The notes under the pieces: generated by a model
Seen by the model: only the letters and a program-made list of their open reading frames with translations
Databases searched by the model: none
Told to the model about the DNA's origin: nothing
Translations under genes and position numbers: made by a program
Source: Poindextera sp036272595
GTDB lineage: Bacteria; Pseudomonadota; Alphaproteobacteria; Caulobacterales; Caulobacteraceae
Length of the DNA stretch: 64,000 nt
Direction of reading: 5' to 3'
Assembly (NCBI GenBank): GCA_036272595.1
Contig: DATAYM010000012.1
Coordinates: 106,363-170,362, forward strand
Shown here: positions 1 to 8,311 of the stretch, one piece after another
Layout of the letters: each line of letters starts with the position of its first letter
Numbering within the stretch: the stretch's first letter is position 1

Positions 1-688
1 GCGCGACCAGCACGCTATAGGCCAGGATGGAGCGCCGGGTCGCCGCCGCGCCCTTGACCACCGGCAGCATCGGCACGCCGGCCTTGGCGTAGTCCTCCTG
101 GGTGTAGAGCGACAGGGCCCAGAAGTGCGGCGGGGTCCAGAAGAAGATGATGGCGCAGAGCAGCCAGGCGTTCAGCGGCGTCGCCCCCGTCGCCGCCGCC
201 CAGCCGATCACCGGCGGCAGCGCTCCGGCCAGCCCGCCGATGACGATGTTCTGCGAGGTCGAGCGCTTCAGCCACAGGGTGTAGACCACCGCGTAGAAGA
301 AGATGGTGAAGGCCAGCAGGCCCGCCGCGACCAGGTTGGTCGCCAGCGCCATCAGCCCGACCGAGAACAGGCTCAAGATGACGCCCAGGCCCAGGGCGTC
401 CGACCGTTGCACCCGTCCTGACGGCACCGGCCGGTGGCGGGTGCGGCGCATCAGGCCGTCGATGTCGGAATCGAAGCCCATGTTCAGCGCCCCCGACGCC
501 CCGGCGCCGACGGCGATGCAGAAGACCGCGACGCCGGCCAGGAACGGGTTCATCGGCGTGCGCGCGCAGACCAGGCCGGTCAGCGCCGTGAACACCACCA
601 GCGACATCACCCTGGGCTTCAGGAGCTGGACATAGTCCTGCCAGCACGCTGGCGCGGCGACGGCTGTGGTGGTGGCGGCCTCAATCAT
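1..688 (-). CDS. ctaB: Heme o synthase (protoheme IX farnesyltransferase), C-terminus cut by window edge
   Basis: Membrane prenyltransferase that adds a farnesyl group to heme b to give heme o, the precursor of heme a in aa3 oxidases. About 229 codons are visible; the frame stays open to the window edge, so the C-terminus is missing. The ATG at 688 opens a protein with the motif LLKPRVM near residue 22 and the Asp-rich prenyl-diphosphate site N69-x3-D73-x3-D77 followed by RRTRHRP, both diagnostic of the UbiA/CtaB family. Several hydrophobic segments follow. It lies 114 bp downstream of ctaD on the same strand, as in alphaproteobacterial cta operons. High confidence. Confidence 0.93.
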   Translation of the reverse strand, partial: MIEAATTTAVAAPACWQDYVQLLKPRVMSLVVFTALTGLVCARTPMNPFLAGVAVFCIAVGAGASGALNMGFDSDIDGLMRRTRHRPVPSGRVQRSDALGLGVILSLFSVGLMALATNLVAAGLLAFTIFFYAVVYTLWLKRSTSQNIVIGGLAGALPPVIGWAAATGATPLNAWLLCAIIFFWTPPHFWALSLYTQEDYAKAGVPMLPVVKGAAATRRSILAYSVLVA

Positions 689-763
689 TCCAGGTTCGGC
701 TCACGGCTCGGGCGCGGGCAAAACCGCCCGGCCTTTCGCCTCTTCATAGACCCAAATGGCCGG

Positions 764-820
764 CTAGTGCACGTCGGCGCGGCTAATGGACGTCGGCGTG
801 CCTAATGGACGTCGGCGTGG
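764..820 (-). repeat. Three tandem 19-bp copies of the ctaD stop-codon region
   Basis: Positions 802-820, 783-801 and 764-782 are consecutive 19-bp units. On the minus strand each reads close to GCCGACGTCCATTAG plus four bases. The first copy encodes the last ctaD residues Ala-Asp-Val-His and the stop. The second differs from it at one base and the third at a few more. Each unit carries its own TAG, and 19 is not a multiple of three, so the copies fall in different frames. It looks like a local tandem triplication of the gene end. Confidence 0.85.
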
Positions 821-2490
821 ATGTGCGGCAGCTCGGAGAACTGGTGGAAGGGCGGCGGCGACGACAGGGTCCATTCCAGCGTGGTCGCGCCTTCGCCCCA
901 GGGGTTGGCCTCGGCCTTGCGATGACGCACCGCCGCCTCGATCAAAAGGATCGCCCACACCGCCATGCCGACGGTGGTGATGGCGAAGCCGATCGAGGAG
1001 ATGTGGTTCCAGTAGGCGAAGGCCAGCGGGTAGTCGACCGTCCGCCGCGGCATGCCTTGCAGGCCAAGGAAGTGCTGCGGGAAGAAGATGGTGTTGACGC
1101 CGACGAACATCAGCCAGAAGTGCAGCGAGCCGAGGAACTCGTTGTACTTCACGCCCCACATCTTCTCGAACCAGTAGTAGAAGCCGGCGAAGATCGAGAA
1201 CACCGCGCCCATGCTCAGCACGTAGTGGAAGTGGGCGATGACGTAGTAGGTGTCGTGCAGGCTGTAGTCGATGCCGGCGTTGGCCAGCACCACCCCGGTC
1301 AGGCCGCCGATGGTGAACAGGAAGATGAAGCCGACCGCGAACAGCATCGGCGTCTTGAACTCGATGGACCCGCCCCACATGGTGGCGATCCAGGAGAACA
1401 CCTTGATGCCCGTCGGCACGGCGATGATCATGGTCGCGGCGACGAAATAGGCCTGCAGGTTCACGTTCATGCCCACGGCGTACATGTGGTGGGCCCAGAC
1501 GATGAAGCCGAGGAAGCCGATCGCCACCATGGCGTAGGCCATGGCCAGATAGCCGAACACCGGCTTCTTGGAGAAGGTCGAGACCACCTGGCTGATGATG
1601 CCGAAGCCCGGCAGGATCAGGATGTAGACCTCGGGGTGGCCGAAGAACCAGAACAGGTGCTGGAACATCAGCGGGTCGCCGCCATTCGACGGGTCGAAGA
1701 AGTGGGTGCCGAAGTTGCGGTCGGTGAGCAGCATGGTGATAGCGCCGGCCAGCACCGGCAGCGACAGCAGCAACAGGAACACCGTCACCAGGATCGACCA
1801 CACGAACAGCGGCATGCGGTGCAGGGTCATGCCCGGCGCGCGCATGTTGAAGATGGTGGTGATGAAGTTGATGGCGCCGAGGATCGACGAGGCCCCGGCC
1901 AGGTGGATGGACAGGATGGCGAAGTCCATCGCCGGCCCGGTGTTGCCGGTGGTCGACAGCGGCGGATAGAGGGTCCAGCCGCCGTCGAAGCCCGGGCCCG
2001 GCCCGCCGTCGACGAACAGCGAGGTGCAGAGCAGCGCGAACGAGGCGACCAGCAGCCAGAACGAGATGTTGTTCATGCGCGGGAAGGCCATGTCCGGCGC
2101 GCCGATCATCAGCGGCACGAACCAGTTGCCGAAGCCGCCGATCATGGCCGGCATGACCATGAAGAAGATCATGATCAGCCCGTGCGCGGTGGCCGCGACC
2201 TCATAGCCCTGGTGGCCGGCGAGGAAGCCTTTGAAATGGCCGAAAAGGCCCGAGTCCTGGAACACCTGGATGCCCGGCTCGGCCAGTTCCCAGCGGATCA
2301 GGCCGGAAAGCGTGCCCCCGATGATCCCGGCGAGGATGGCGAAGAGGATATAGAGAGTGCCGATATCCTTGTGGTTGGTCGAGAACAGCCAGCGCACGAA
2401 GAACGGCGGGGTGTGGGCGTAGCCATGGCCGTCGTCGTGGTCGTCGTGGCCGTGGTCGATATCGGAAGCGGCGGTCGCCATGATCTTCAA
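802..2490 (-). CDS. ctaD: Cytochrome c oxidase subunit I
   Basis: Catalytic subunit of aa3-type cytochrome c oxidase; holds heme a and the heme a3-CuB centre that reduces O2 in the inner membrane. The 562-residue length is typical. Visible motifs are TAHGLIMIFFMVMP (heme a ligand), WFFGHPEVYILILPGFG (CuB His and cross-linked Tyr, with proton-channel residues) and YVIAHFHYVLSMGA (heme a3/CuB histidines). About twelve hydrophobic segments follow a His/Asp-rich N-terminus. It sits 18 bp downstream of ctaC and upstream of ctaB, so these are probably co-transcribed. Its last codons are triplicated as a 19-bp tandem repeat. Confidence 0.98.
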   Translation of the reverse strand: MKIMATAASDIDHGHDDHDDGHGYAHTPPFFVRWLFSTNHKDIGTLYILFAILAGIIGGTLSGLIRWELAEPGIQVFQDSGLFGHFKGFLAGHQGYEVAATAHGLIMIFFMVMPAMIGGFGNWFVPLMIGAPDMAFPRMNNISFWLLVASFALLCTSLFVDGGPGPGFDGGWTLYPPLSTTGNTGPAMDFAILSIHLAGASSILGAINFITTIFNMRAPGMTLHRMPLFVWSILVTVFLLLLSLPVLAGAITMLLTDRNFGTHFFDPSNGGDPLMFQHLFWFFGHPEVYILILPGFGIISQVVSTFSKKPVFGYLAMAYAMVAIGFLGFIVWAHHMYAVGMNVNLQAYFVAATMIIAVPTGIKVFSWIATMWGGSIEFKTPMLFAVGFIFLFTIGGLTGVVLANAGIDYSLHDTYYVIAHFHYVLSMGAVFSIFAGFYYWFEKMWGVKYNEFLGSLHFWLMFVGVNTIFFPQHFLGLQGMPRRTVDYPLAFAYWNHISSIGFAITTVGMAVWAILLIEAAVRHRKAEANPWGEGATTLEWTLSSPPPFHQFSELPHIHADVH

Positions 2491-2508
2491 TACTCTCTTC
2501 GTGCGGTC

Positions 2509-3441
2509 TTAGCGCAAGGCCGCGGTCGGGGCCTGCGCAACTTTTTGCGGCTGAGCGGGGGCCGAAGACGCGGCCGGGGCGGAGGACGCGGCCGGCGCGG
2601 ACGAGGCCGCCGGCGCCGATGAGGCGGCCGGGGCGGCGGGCGCCGGCGCCGGGGCCTTGGACGCGACCCAGGTGTTGAAGTCGGACTGGCTGACCACCTT
2701 GATCATGATCGGCATATAGGCGTGGTTGACGCCGCAGAGCTGGTCGCACTGGCCGTAATAGGTGCCGATCTTCTCGGCCTTGAACCAGGTCTCGTTCATC
2801 CGGCCGGGCACGGCGTCGATCTTCAGCCCGAAGGCCGGGACGCCGAAGTCGTGGATCACGTCGGCGCCGGTCACCAGCACCCGCACGGTCTTGTCGACCG
2901 GCACCACCAGCGCATTGTCGGCGGCCAGCAGATAAGGCTCGCCGGCGGCCTTGGCGGCGTCCTCGGTCAGCACGTTGGAGTCGTATTCGGGGATCTTCTG
3001 GTCGGGGTACTCATAGCCCCAGTACCATTGATAGCCGGTCGCCTTCACGGTCAGGTCGGGCGGCGGCATGTCGTGATAGGCGAACAGCAGCTTGAACGAA
3101 AAGATGGCGATGAAGGTCAGGATCAGCACCGGCAGCGCCGTCCAGAGCACCTCGATATAGGTGTTGTGGCTCCAGCGGGCCGGAACCGGATTGGCCCGCT
3201 TGTTGAAACGCACGATGCAGATGGCCAGCAAGACCAGCACGAAGACGGCGATGGCCGTGATGATCGGCATCAGGATCCAGTTGTGGAAGAAGATGGCCTG
3301 ATGCTTGAGGATCGAGGCGCCGGGCTGCAGGTCGATGGCGCCGGGCGTCGGTTGGCCGAGCAGATCCTCGGCGCGCGCCGAACCCGCCGCGCCGAGGCAA
3401 AGCGCAATCAGCCCAAACGCAACACTCTGCAGCCTTCGCAT
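2509..3441 (-). CDS. ctaC: Cytochrome c oxidase subunit II
   Basis: Receives electrons from cytochrome c through the dinuclear CuA centre and passes them to subunit I. 310 residues from the ATG at 3441, chosen because it starts a good signal peptide (cleavage near ARA-ED, residue 24); longer in-frame starts only add a basic unconserved stretch. Two membrane helices lie near residues 55-78 and 98-120. CuA ligands are H197, C232, C236, H240 and M243 in CDQLCGVNHAYMP. The C-terminus beyond residue 262 is an Ala/Pro/Ser tail built from a repeated five-residue unit, APASS-like, of unknown use. First gene of the cta cluster. Confidence 0.97.
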   Translation of the reverse strand: MRRLQSVAFGLIALCLGAAGSARAEDLLGQPTPGAIDLQPGASILKHQAIFFHNWILMPIITAIAVFVLVLLAICIVRFNKRANPVPARWSHNTYIEVLWTALPVLILTFIAIFSFKLLFAYHDMPPPDLTVKATGYQWYWGYEYPDQKIPEYDSNVLTEDAAKAAGEPYLLAADNALVVPVDKTVRVLVTGADVIHDFGVPAFGLKIDAVPGRMNETWFKAEKIGTYYGQCDQLCGVNHAYMPIMIKVVSQSDFNTWVASKAPAPAPAAPAASSAPAASSAPAASSAPAASSAPAQPQKVAQAPTAALR

Positions 3442-3651
3442 CAACACGCTCCGCAACCCACCTGACCTCTTGCTTGCCCTTTGGCGACGAGAGCCGGCCA
3501 ATCCGCAAAGCGGGGCCAGCCCCTTGCGGGCGTGCATACGCGGTCCCGCCCGCATTGCCAAGACGGATGCCGATTGGTTTGCGGCCCCGGTTTCGCAAGG
3601 GGCCGATGACGCCTATGTTGCACACGTTCCGCCCTCAAAGATGAGCCCTTC
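3442..3651. promoter_or_regulatory. Divergent promoter region between ctaC and tldD
   Basis: 210 bp between the divergent starts of ctaC (3441, minus) and tldD (3652, plus). It must carry promoters for both, but I see no convincing -35/-10 pair or operator by eye. Reading frames that run through it look like shadows. Confidence 0.5.
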
Positions 3652-5082
3652 ATGACCGCTCACGTCTCTGCCCCCTCCATCCTCGAAGCCGCCGGTGTGG
3701 ATGCGCGCCGCGCCCACGACATCCTGGGCGAGGCGCTGAGCGGCGCCGACGACGGCGAGCTGTTCGTCGAGCGCTCGGAGAGCGAATCCTTCCTCTGGGA
3801 CGACGGGCGGCTGAAATCGGCCAACTATGACGCCGCCGAGGGCTTCGGCCTGCGCGTGGTGGCCGGCGAGACCGCCGGCTACGCCCACGCCGCCGAGATT
3901 TCCGAGGCCGCGATTCGCCGCGCCGCCGACTCCGCCTCGCTGGCCAAGCGCGGCCATTCGGGCGTCGCCGCCGAGGGGCCGAGGGCGACCAACGCCAGGC
4001 TCTATGGCGAGGACGATCCCCTCGCCTCCCCCGCCTTTTCCGAAAAGGTCGCGCTGCTGGCCGAGATCGACGCCTACACCCGCGACCGCGATCCCCGCGT
4101 GAAGCAGGTCAACGTCACCCTGGCCGGCGAACGGCGGGTGATCGAGATCCTCCGCGCCGACGGCAAGCTGGTGCGCGACGTGCGCCCGCTGGCCCGGGTC
4201 AATGTCAGCGTCACCCTGGAGACGGACGGCCGCCGCGAGGGGGGCTATTCCGGCGCCGGCGGCCGCGCCGGCTTCGAGACCTGGATCTCCCCCGACCGCT
4301 GGCGCGAGCAGGTCGACGAGGCGATCCGCCAGGCTTCGATCAATCTCGACGCCATCGCCTGCCCCGCCGGCGAGATGGACGTGGTGCTGGGCCGGGGCTG
4401 GAACGGCGTCCTGCTGCACGAGGCTGTCGGCCACGGGCTGGAAGGCGACTTCAACCGCAAGGGCATCAGCGCCTTTTCCGGCCGCATCGGCGAGCGGGTG
4501 GCCTCGCCCGGCGTCACCGTCTTCGACGACGGCACGCTCTACGGCCGCCGCGGCTCGCTCAGCGTCGACGACGAGGGCACCCCCACCGACCGCACCATCC
4601 TGATCGAGGACGGCATCCTGGTCGGCTACATGCATGACCGCATGAGCGCGCGGCTGATGGGGCTGAAGGCCACCGGCAACGGCCGGCGCCAGTCCTTCGC
4701 CCACATGCCGATGGTGCGGATGACCAACACCGGCATGATGGCCGGCGACACCCCGCGCGAGGAGATGATCGCCTCGATGAAGCGCGGCCTCTACTGCGCC
4801 AATTTCGGCGGCGGCCAGGTGGATATCACCAACGGCAAGTTCGTCTTCCAGTGCACCGAGGCCTATCTGGTCGAGGACGGCAGGATCACCGCCCCGGTCA
4901 AGGGCGCGACCCTGATCGGCGACGGGCCGTCGGCCCTGACGCGGGTCAGCATGATCGGCGACGACTTCTGCTTCGACAACGGCGTCGGGGTCTGCGGCAA
5001 GAACGGCCAGAGCGTGCCGGTGGGCGTCGGCCAGCCCTCGCTGAAGCTCACCGGCCTGACCGTCGGCGGCACGAACGTCTAG
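3652..5082 (+). CDS. tldD: TldD, metalloprotease subunit
   Basis: Active subunit of the TldD/TldE (PmbA) peptidase, known for degrading unfolded peptides and maturing ribosomal peptides such as microcin B17. 476 residues, the family's usual length. The zinc motif HEAVGH lies at residues 256-261, within LLHEAVGHGLEGDF, and the conserved C-terminal glycine-rich region is present. The partner pmbA is also in this window at 38884-40215 but is not linked. A GNAT gene follows closely and may be translationally coupled. Confidence 0.96.
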   Translation: MTAHVSAPSILEAAGVDARRAHDILGEALSGADDGELFVERSESESFLWDDGRLKSANYDAAEGFGLRVVAGETAGYAHAAEISEAAIRRAADSASLAKRGHSGVAAEGPRATNARLYGEDDPLASPAFSEKVALLAEIDAYTRDRDPRVKQVNVTLAGERRVIEILRADGKLVRDVRPLARVNVSVTLETDGRREGGYSGAGGRAGFETWISPDRWREQVDEAIRQASINLDAIACPAGEMDVVLGRGWNGVLLHEAVGHGLEGDFNRKGISAFSGRIGERVASPGVTVFDDGTLYGRRGSLSVDDEGTPTDRTILIEDGILVGYMHDRMSARLMGLKATGNGRRQSFAHMPMVRMTNTGMMAGDTPREEMIASMKRGLYCANFGGGQVDITNGKFVFQCTEAYLVEDGRITAPVKGATLIGDGPSALTRVSMIGDDFCFDNGVGVCGKNGQSVPVGVGQPSLKLTGLTVGGTNV

Positions 5083-5158
5083 TCCGCTCGACCGCCCGAT
5101 CTGGAATTCGCTCGCCACGCGCCAGGCGCATCTGGCGCGGGGCGAGCCCGGCCGGGCG

Positions 5159-5761
5159 TTGCGCTTCGCGCCGGAATACGGCGTGTTCGCCGCCGCCGCC
5201 GACGGATCGCCGGAGAGCCAGGCCGCCCTCGCCGCGCTCTGCCCGGCCGGCGATGGCATCGCCGTGGTCGAGGCGGACGAAGCGCCGACGCCGCCGGGCC
5301 TGGCCGTGGTCGAGCGCGGCGTGATCTGGCAGATGCTCGCCGAGACGCTGGCGCCGGGCGACGCGCCAGGCTTTGCGGTCGCGCCGCTGACCGACGCCGA
5401 CGGGCCCGAGATGCTGGCCCTGGCCACGTTGACCAAGCCGGGTCCGTTCTTCGAGCGCACCCACCGGCTCGGCGATTTCATCGGCGTGAAGGTCGACGGC
5501 CGGCTGGCGGCCATGGCCGGCGAGCGCATGCGCGCCCCTGGCTTCACCGAGGTCAGCGGCGTCTGCACCCATCCGGACCACCGCGGCCGCGGCTATGCCG
5601 CCGCCCTGACCCGCATCGTCGCCGCCAACATCCTGGCCCGCGGCGAGACGCCGTTCATGCACGTCTTCCCGAGCAACGCCGGCGCGATCTCGGTCTACCA
5701 GGCGCTGGGGTTCAGGCTGCGCCGCGAGATGAAGCTGGCGGTGTTCAGCCGGCCCGGCTGA
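5159..5761 (+). CDS. GNAT-family N-acetyltransferase; true N-terminus uncertain
   Basis: Acetyl-CoA-dependent acetyltransferase of the FR47-like group; substrate unknown. The C-terminal half shows the acetyl-CoA site as VSGVCTHPDHRGRGYAAALT and then a typical C-terminal segment ending VYQALGFRLRREMKL. The first usable start is TTG at 5159. The frame is open and protein-like back to a stop at 5057-5059, including LDRPIWNSLATRQAHLA, which resembles how I recall relatives beginning. That stretch has no ATG, GTG or TTG. Either the start is non-canonical (for example CTG 5132 or ATC 5099), with coupling to tldD, or the N-terminus has been lost. Confidence 0.8.
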   Translation: MRFAPEYGVFAAAADGSPESQAALAALCPAGDGIAVVEADEAPTPPGLAVVERGVIWQMLAETLAPGDAPGFAVAPLTDADGPEMLALATLTKPGPFFERTHRLGDFIGVKVDGRLAAMAGERMRAPGFTEVSGVCTHPDHRGRGYAAALTRIVAANILARGETPFMHVFPSNAGAISVYQALGFRLRREMKLAVFSRPG

Positions 5762-5906
5762 AACGGTAGTCGGCCCGGGGCATGAGCGCGGGTTCAGACA
5801 TCACCTTTTGGCCGTCGCCATCCCGATGCACGCCGGCGTTGCGTCCAGCGCCGACCCTCGGTTAGGGTCCGGCGCGGCTCTGAAGAGCCATAGGGGGTTT
5901 TGGGTC

Positions 5907-6773
5907 ATGAGGTCGATTTATGCGCCCGCGCGTCGCCGCGCGGGATTTGGTTTGCGCGCCTGGGCGGCTGGGGCGGTGATCGCTCTTGGGATGGTGGTCC
6001 AGACAGGACCGGCGCTCGCGGCGAGTTATGTCGACGCCGCGCTTGGCGAGATCAAACCGGCCGACAAGGTGGTGATCGCCAGTCCGCAGCCGGTCCAGCT
6101 GCTGTTCGAGTTCGAGACCAAGGGCGCCCTGAACGGCCGAGCCACCAAGCTGCTGAAGGACCAGGTGGTCGCCGCGGTCAAGGCCAGCGGCCTGTTCTCG
6201 GATGTGAGCGACACGCCGACCGCAAATGGCGCGGTGCTGGAAATCATCATCAACGACTCGCCGAGCAAGGATGAGATGGACGAGGCCTATGGCAAGGGCT
6301 TCGTCACCGGCGCGACCTTCTTCATCGCCGGAAACACGATCAGGGAAAACTACCTCTGCACCATCAACTATGTCGCCGGCCCGACGGCGACCAAGATCAC
6401 CCGGACAGCGGCCGACGGCGTCTATTTCCAGATGGGACTGATCAACAGCCCGCCGGCGAACGCCGTCAAGATCGGCTCGCTGCACGATGCGGTGTTCGCC
6501 ATGACCCGCCTTATCATCATCAATCCGCTGAACGCCCTGGCCGCCGACCCGGGCTTCCAGCTGGCGATGTCGACCGCGCCGGCTTCGACGGCCGCCCCGG
6601 GCCAGGCCATGGCGGCGACGCCGTTGGCTCTTCCGCCGACGGCCGTCCCGGTGGCGGCGACCGCGCCGGCGCCAGCGCCCAGCCCCGCCCCCGCCGTCCC
6701 GCCAGCGGCGAACGCGCCGTCCGCGCCCGCTCCCGCGGCGCCGACGTCCCAGCCCGCGCCGGCCAACCCATGA
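5907..6773 (+). CDS. Secreted protein of unknown function with Ala/Pro-rich tail
   Basis: 288 residues from the ATG at 5907, preceded by a GGGGG ribosome-binding stretch; an in-frame start at 5808 would place a non-secretory segment before the signal peptide. The signal peptide runs to about residue 38 (GPALA-AS). A globular part of about 190 residues follows, with no family I recognise. Residues beyond about 225 are low-complexity Ala/Pro. The stop overlaps the start of the next gene (ATGA), also exported, so the two probably act together. Periplasmic location is inferred. Confidence 0.8.
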   Translation: MRSIYAPARRRAGFGLRAWAAGAVIALGMVVQTGPALAASYVDAALGEIKPADKVVIASPQPVQLLFEFETKGALNGRATKLLKDQVVAAVKASGLFSDVSDTPTANGAVLEIIINDSPSKDEMDEAYGKGFVTGATFFIAGNTIRENYLCTINYVAGPTATKITRTAADGVYFQMGLINSPPANAVKIGSLHDAVFAMTRLIIINPLNALAADPGFQLAMSTAPASTAAPGQAMAATPLALPPTAVPVAATAPAPAPSPAPAVPPAANAPSAPAPAAPTSQPAPANP

Positions 6774-7348
6774 GGGCGCGCGGTCTGATCATCGCGGCGC
6801 TGGCGGCGCCAGCGATGGCGCTGCAGGCCTGTGCGATGACGGCCTTGCCCCCGCCGCAGGCGACGCTCGACAATATCCAGACGCTGCGCGCCGACGGCGT
6901 GGCCCCTATCAGCGTGGGCGCCTTCATCCCCGGCCCCGGCGCGCCGACGCAGATGGATCGATCGGTCGCCGTCCGCGCCGGCATCCAGCCCGCGCCGGAG
7001 GGGTCGTTCGCCAGATATCTCGGCGACACCATCGCCGCTCAGCTAAAGAGCGTCGGGAAGCTCGATCCGAATTCGACCCTGGTCGTTTCGGGGATGATCA
7101 CCGACACTCACCTGGACAGCGGTCTGACGACGAATACGGCGCGGGCGGCGCTGGCCGCCAGGTTCACCTTGGTCAGGGGCGGCAAGGTCGTGTTCGAGAA
7201 GGCCCTGGCGGTGGATACGACCTGGGACTCGGAGTTCGTCGGCGCGGTGGCGATCCCGGATGCGGTGAACCATTACACCGACCTGTTCGCCAAGCTGGCG
7301 GCCAAGCTGTTCGCCGATCCCGACTTCGTCGCCGCCGCGCGCGGGTGA
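6770..7348 (+). CDS. Putative lipoprotein of unknown function
   Basis: 192 residues. The N-terminus has a lipoprotein signal with lipobox LQAC and acceptor Cys21. The mature part contains SFARYLGDTIAAQL and LVVSGMITDTHLDSG, a pattern seen in small envelope lipoproteins that resemble transport-auxiliary or DUF4136-like proteins; this resemblance is weak and by eye. It starts in the stop codon of the preceding secreted-protein gene (ATGA overlap), which implies translational coupling. It converges on the TIR gene with 22 bp between their ends. Confidence 0.8.
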   Translation: MRARGLIIAALAAPAMALQACAMTALPPPQATLDNIQTLRADGVAPISVGAFIPGPGAPTQMDRSVAVRAGIQPAPEGSFARYLGDTIAAQLKSVGKLDPNSTLVVSGMITDTHLDSGLTTNTARAALAARFTLVRGGKVVFEKALAVDTTWDSEFVGAVAIPDAVNHYTDLFAKLAAKLFADPDFVAAARG

Positions 7349-7370
7349 CGGCCCGGAGGCCGGCGCGCGC

Positions 7371-8267
7371 TCAGTTCGCGGCGGCGGCGCGGCAGCAGCC
7401 GATATAGTGGCTGGACACCCAGCCGGCCCGACCGTCGGGAAGCTGCACCCTGGACCACTCGCCCTGGCGCTCCACCACCGCGAACTGGGCCCGTGGGCCG
7501 AGCTTGTCCAGCCTGATGCCCAGGCCGTCCGGCTCGCTGCGCAGGGCGATCCAGTTGTCGCCGTGCGGATCGAGATTGATCGGGTAGGACTGGAAGACCA
7601 GCGGGGTCGCCCCTGACGCGGCGGCCCCGGCGGCGGCGGCGCTGGCGCTGGCCGGCGGCGGCCGGCTGCCGAGCGTGACCGCCAGCAGCGCCCCGACAGC
7701 GAGCACCGCGACCGCCACCGCGCCAGCCGCCAGCACCAGCGGCCACGGGCCGGCGCCTCGGGCGGCGACCGGCGGCGGAGGCGGCGGAGGCGGCGGCTCC
7801 TCGTGGTGCGGGGGCGCCGCCGGCGATGCATCGGGCGCGCCCGCCTGATGCGTCTGCGTCGCCAGGATGGTCTCGATCTTGTCGGCCAGGGTCTGGTAGT
7901 GCCGGTCGATCGGCGGCGAATAGGCGTCCAGCCAGTGCGAGGTGGAGATGAAGTACTCCAGCGCCTCGGTGGGCAGGATGTCGGCGATGCGGAACGGCAC
8001 GATGGGCACGCGGTGGTCGACCGCTCGCTCGATCTCGCGCTCGATCTGCGGCGAGTCGTTGGCGTTCTCCGAGAAGATCAGCAGCATCAGCTTCGATCCC
8101 TCGATGGCGCTGACGATGGAGGCCGCCCAGCTCGCGCCCGGCATCACGTCGCGCGGCGCGACCCAGCAGCGGACGCCGCGCTGCTCCAGCGTCGCGCAGG
8201 CCGCGTCGGCGATCGTCTTGTCCTTCGACGAATGACAGATGAAGACGTCGTGGGTCATGCCGCCCAA
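7371..8267 (-). CDS. TIR domain membrane protein with C-terminal SH3-like domain
   Basis: 298 residues with clear architecture. A TIR domain spans about 5-135 (HDVFICHSSKDK at the start, WVAPRD, LIFSENANDSPQIERE). A Pro tract follows at 158-166, one membrane helix at about 174-199, and a bacterial SH3 (SH3b) domain at about 238-292 with RSEPDG and WSRVQLPDGRAGWV. E78 aligns with the position of the catalytic Glu in NAD-cleaving TIRs, but W/C of the usual WCxxE is Q/I, so activity is uncertain. The SH3b part is probably periplasmic and could sense cell wall. It lies 44 bp downstream of the peptide transporter gene on the same strand. Confidence 0.88.
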   Translation of the reverse strand: MGGMTHDVFICHSSKDKTIADAACATLEQRGVRCWVAPRDVMPGASWAASIVSAIEGSKLMLLIFSENANDSPQIEREIERAVDHRVPIVPFRIADILPTEALEYFISTSHWLDAYSPPIDRHYQTLADKIETILATQTHQAGAPDASPAAPPHHEEPPPPPPPPPVAARGAGPWPLVLAAGAVAVAVLAVGALLAVTLGSRPPPASASAAAAGAAASGATPLVFQSYPINLDPHGDNWIALRSEPDGLGIRLDKLGPRAQFAVVERQGEWSRVQLPDGRAGWVSSHYIGCCRAAAAN

Positions 8268-8311
8268 AGGCTAAGCTGAAGGCGCGCGGCGGTCCAGCCA
8301 ACAGCCGCTTA

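Noticed and set aside
764..820. CRISPR-like array
   Set aside because: The units are directly tandem with no spacers and derive from the ctaD end.
805..2622. 605-codon open frame opposite ctaD
   Set aside because: Antisense shadow of a clear oxidase gene; composition of His, Asp, Arg and Gly typical of the complementary strand of high-GC coding DNA.
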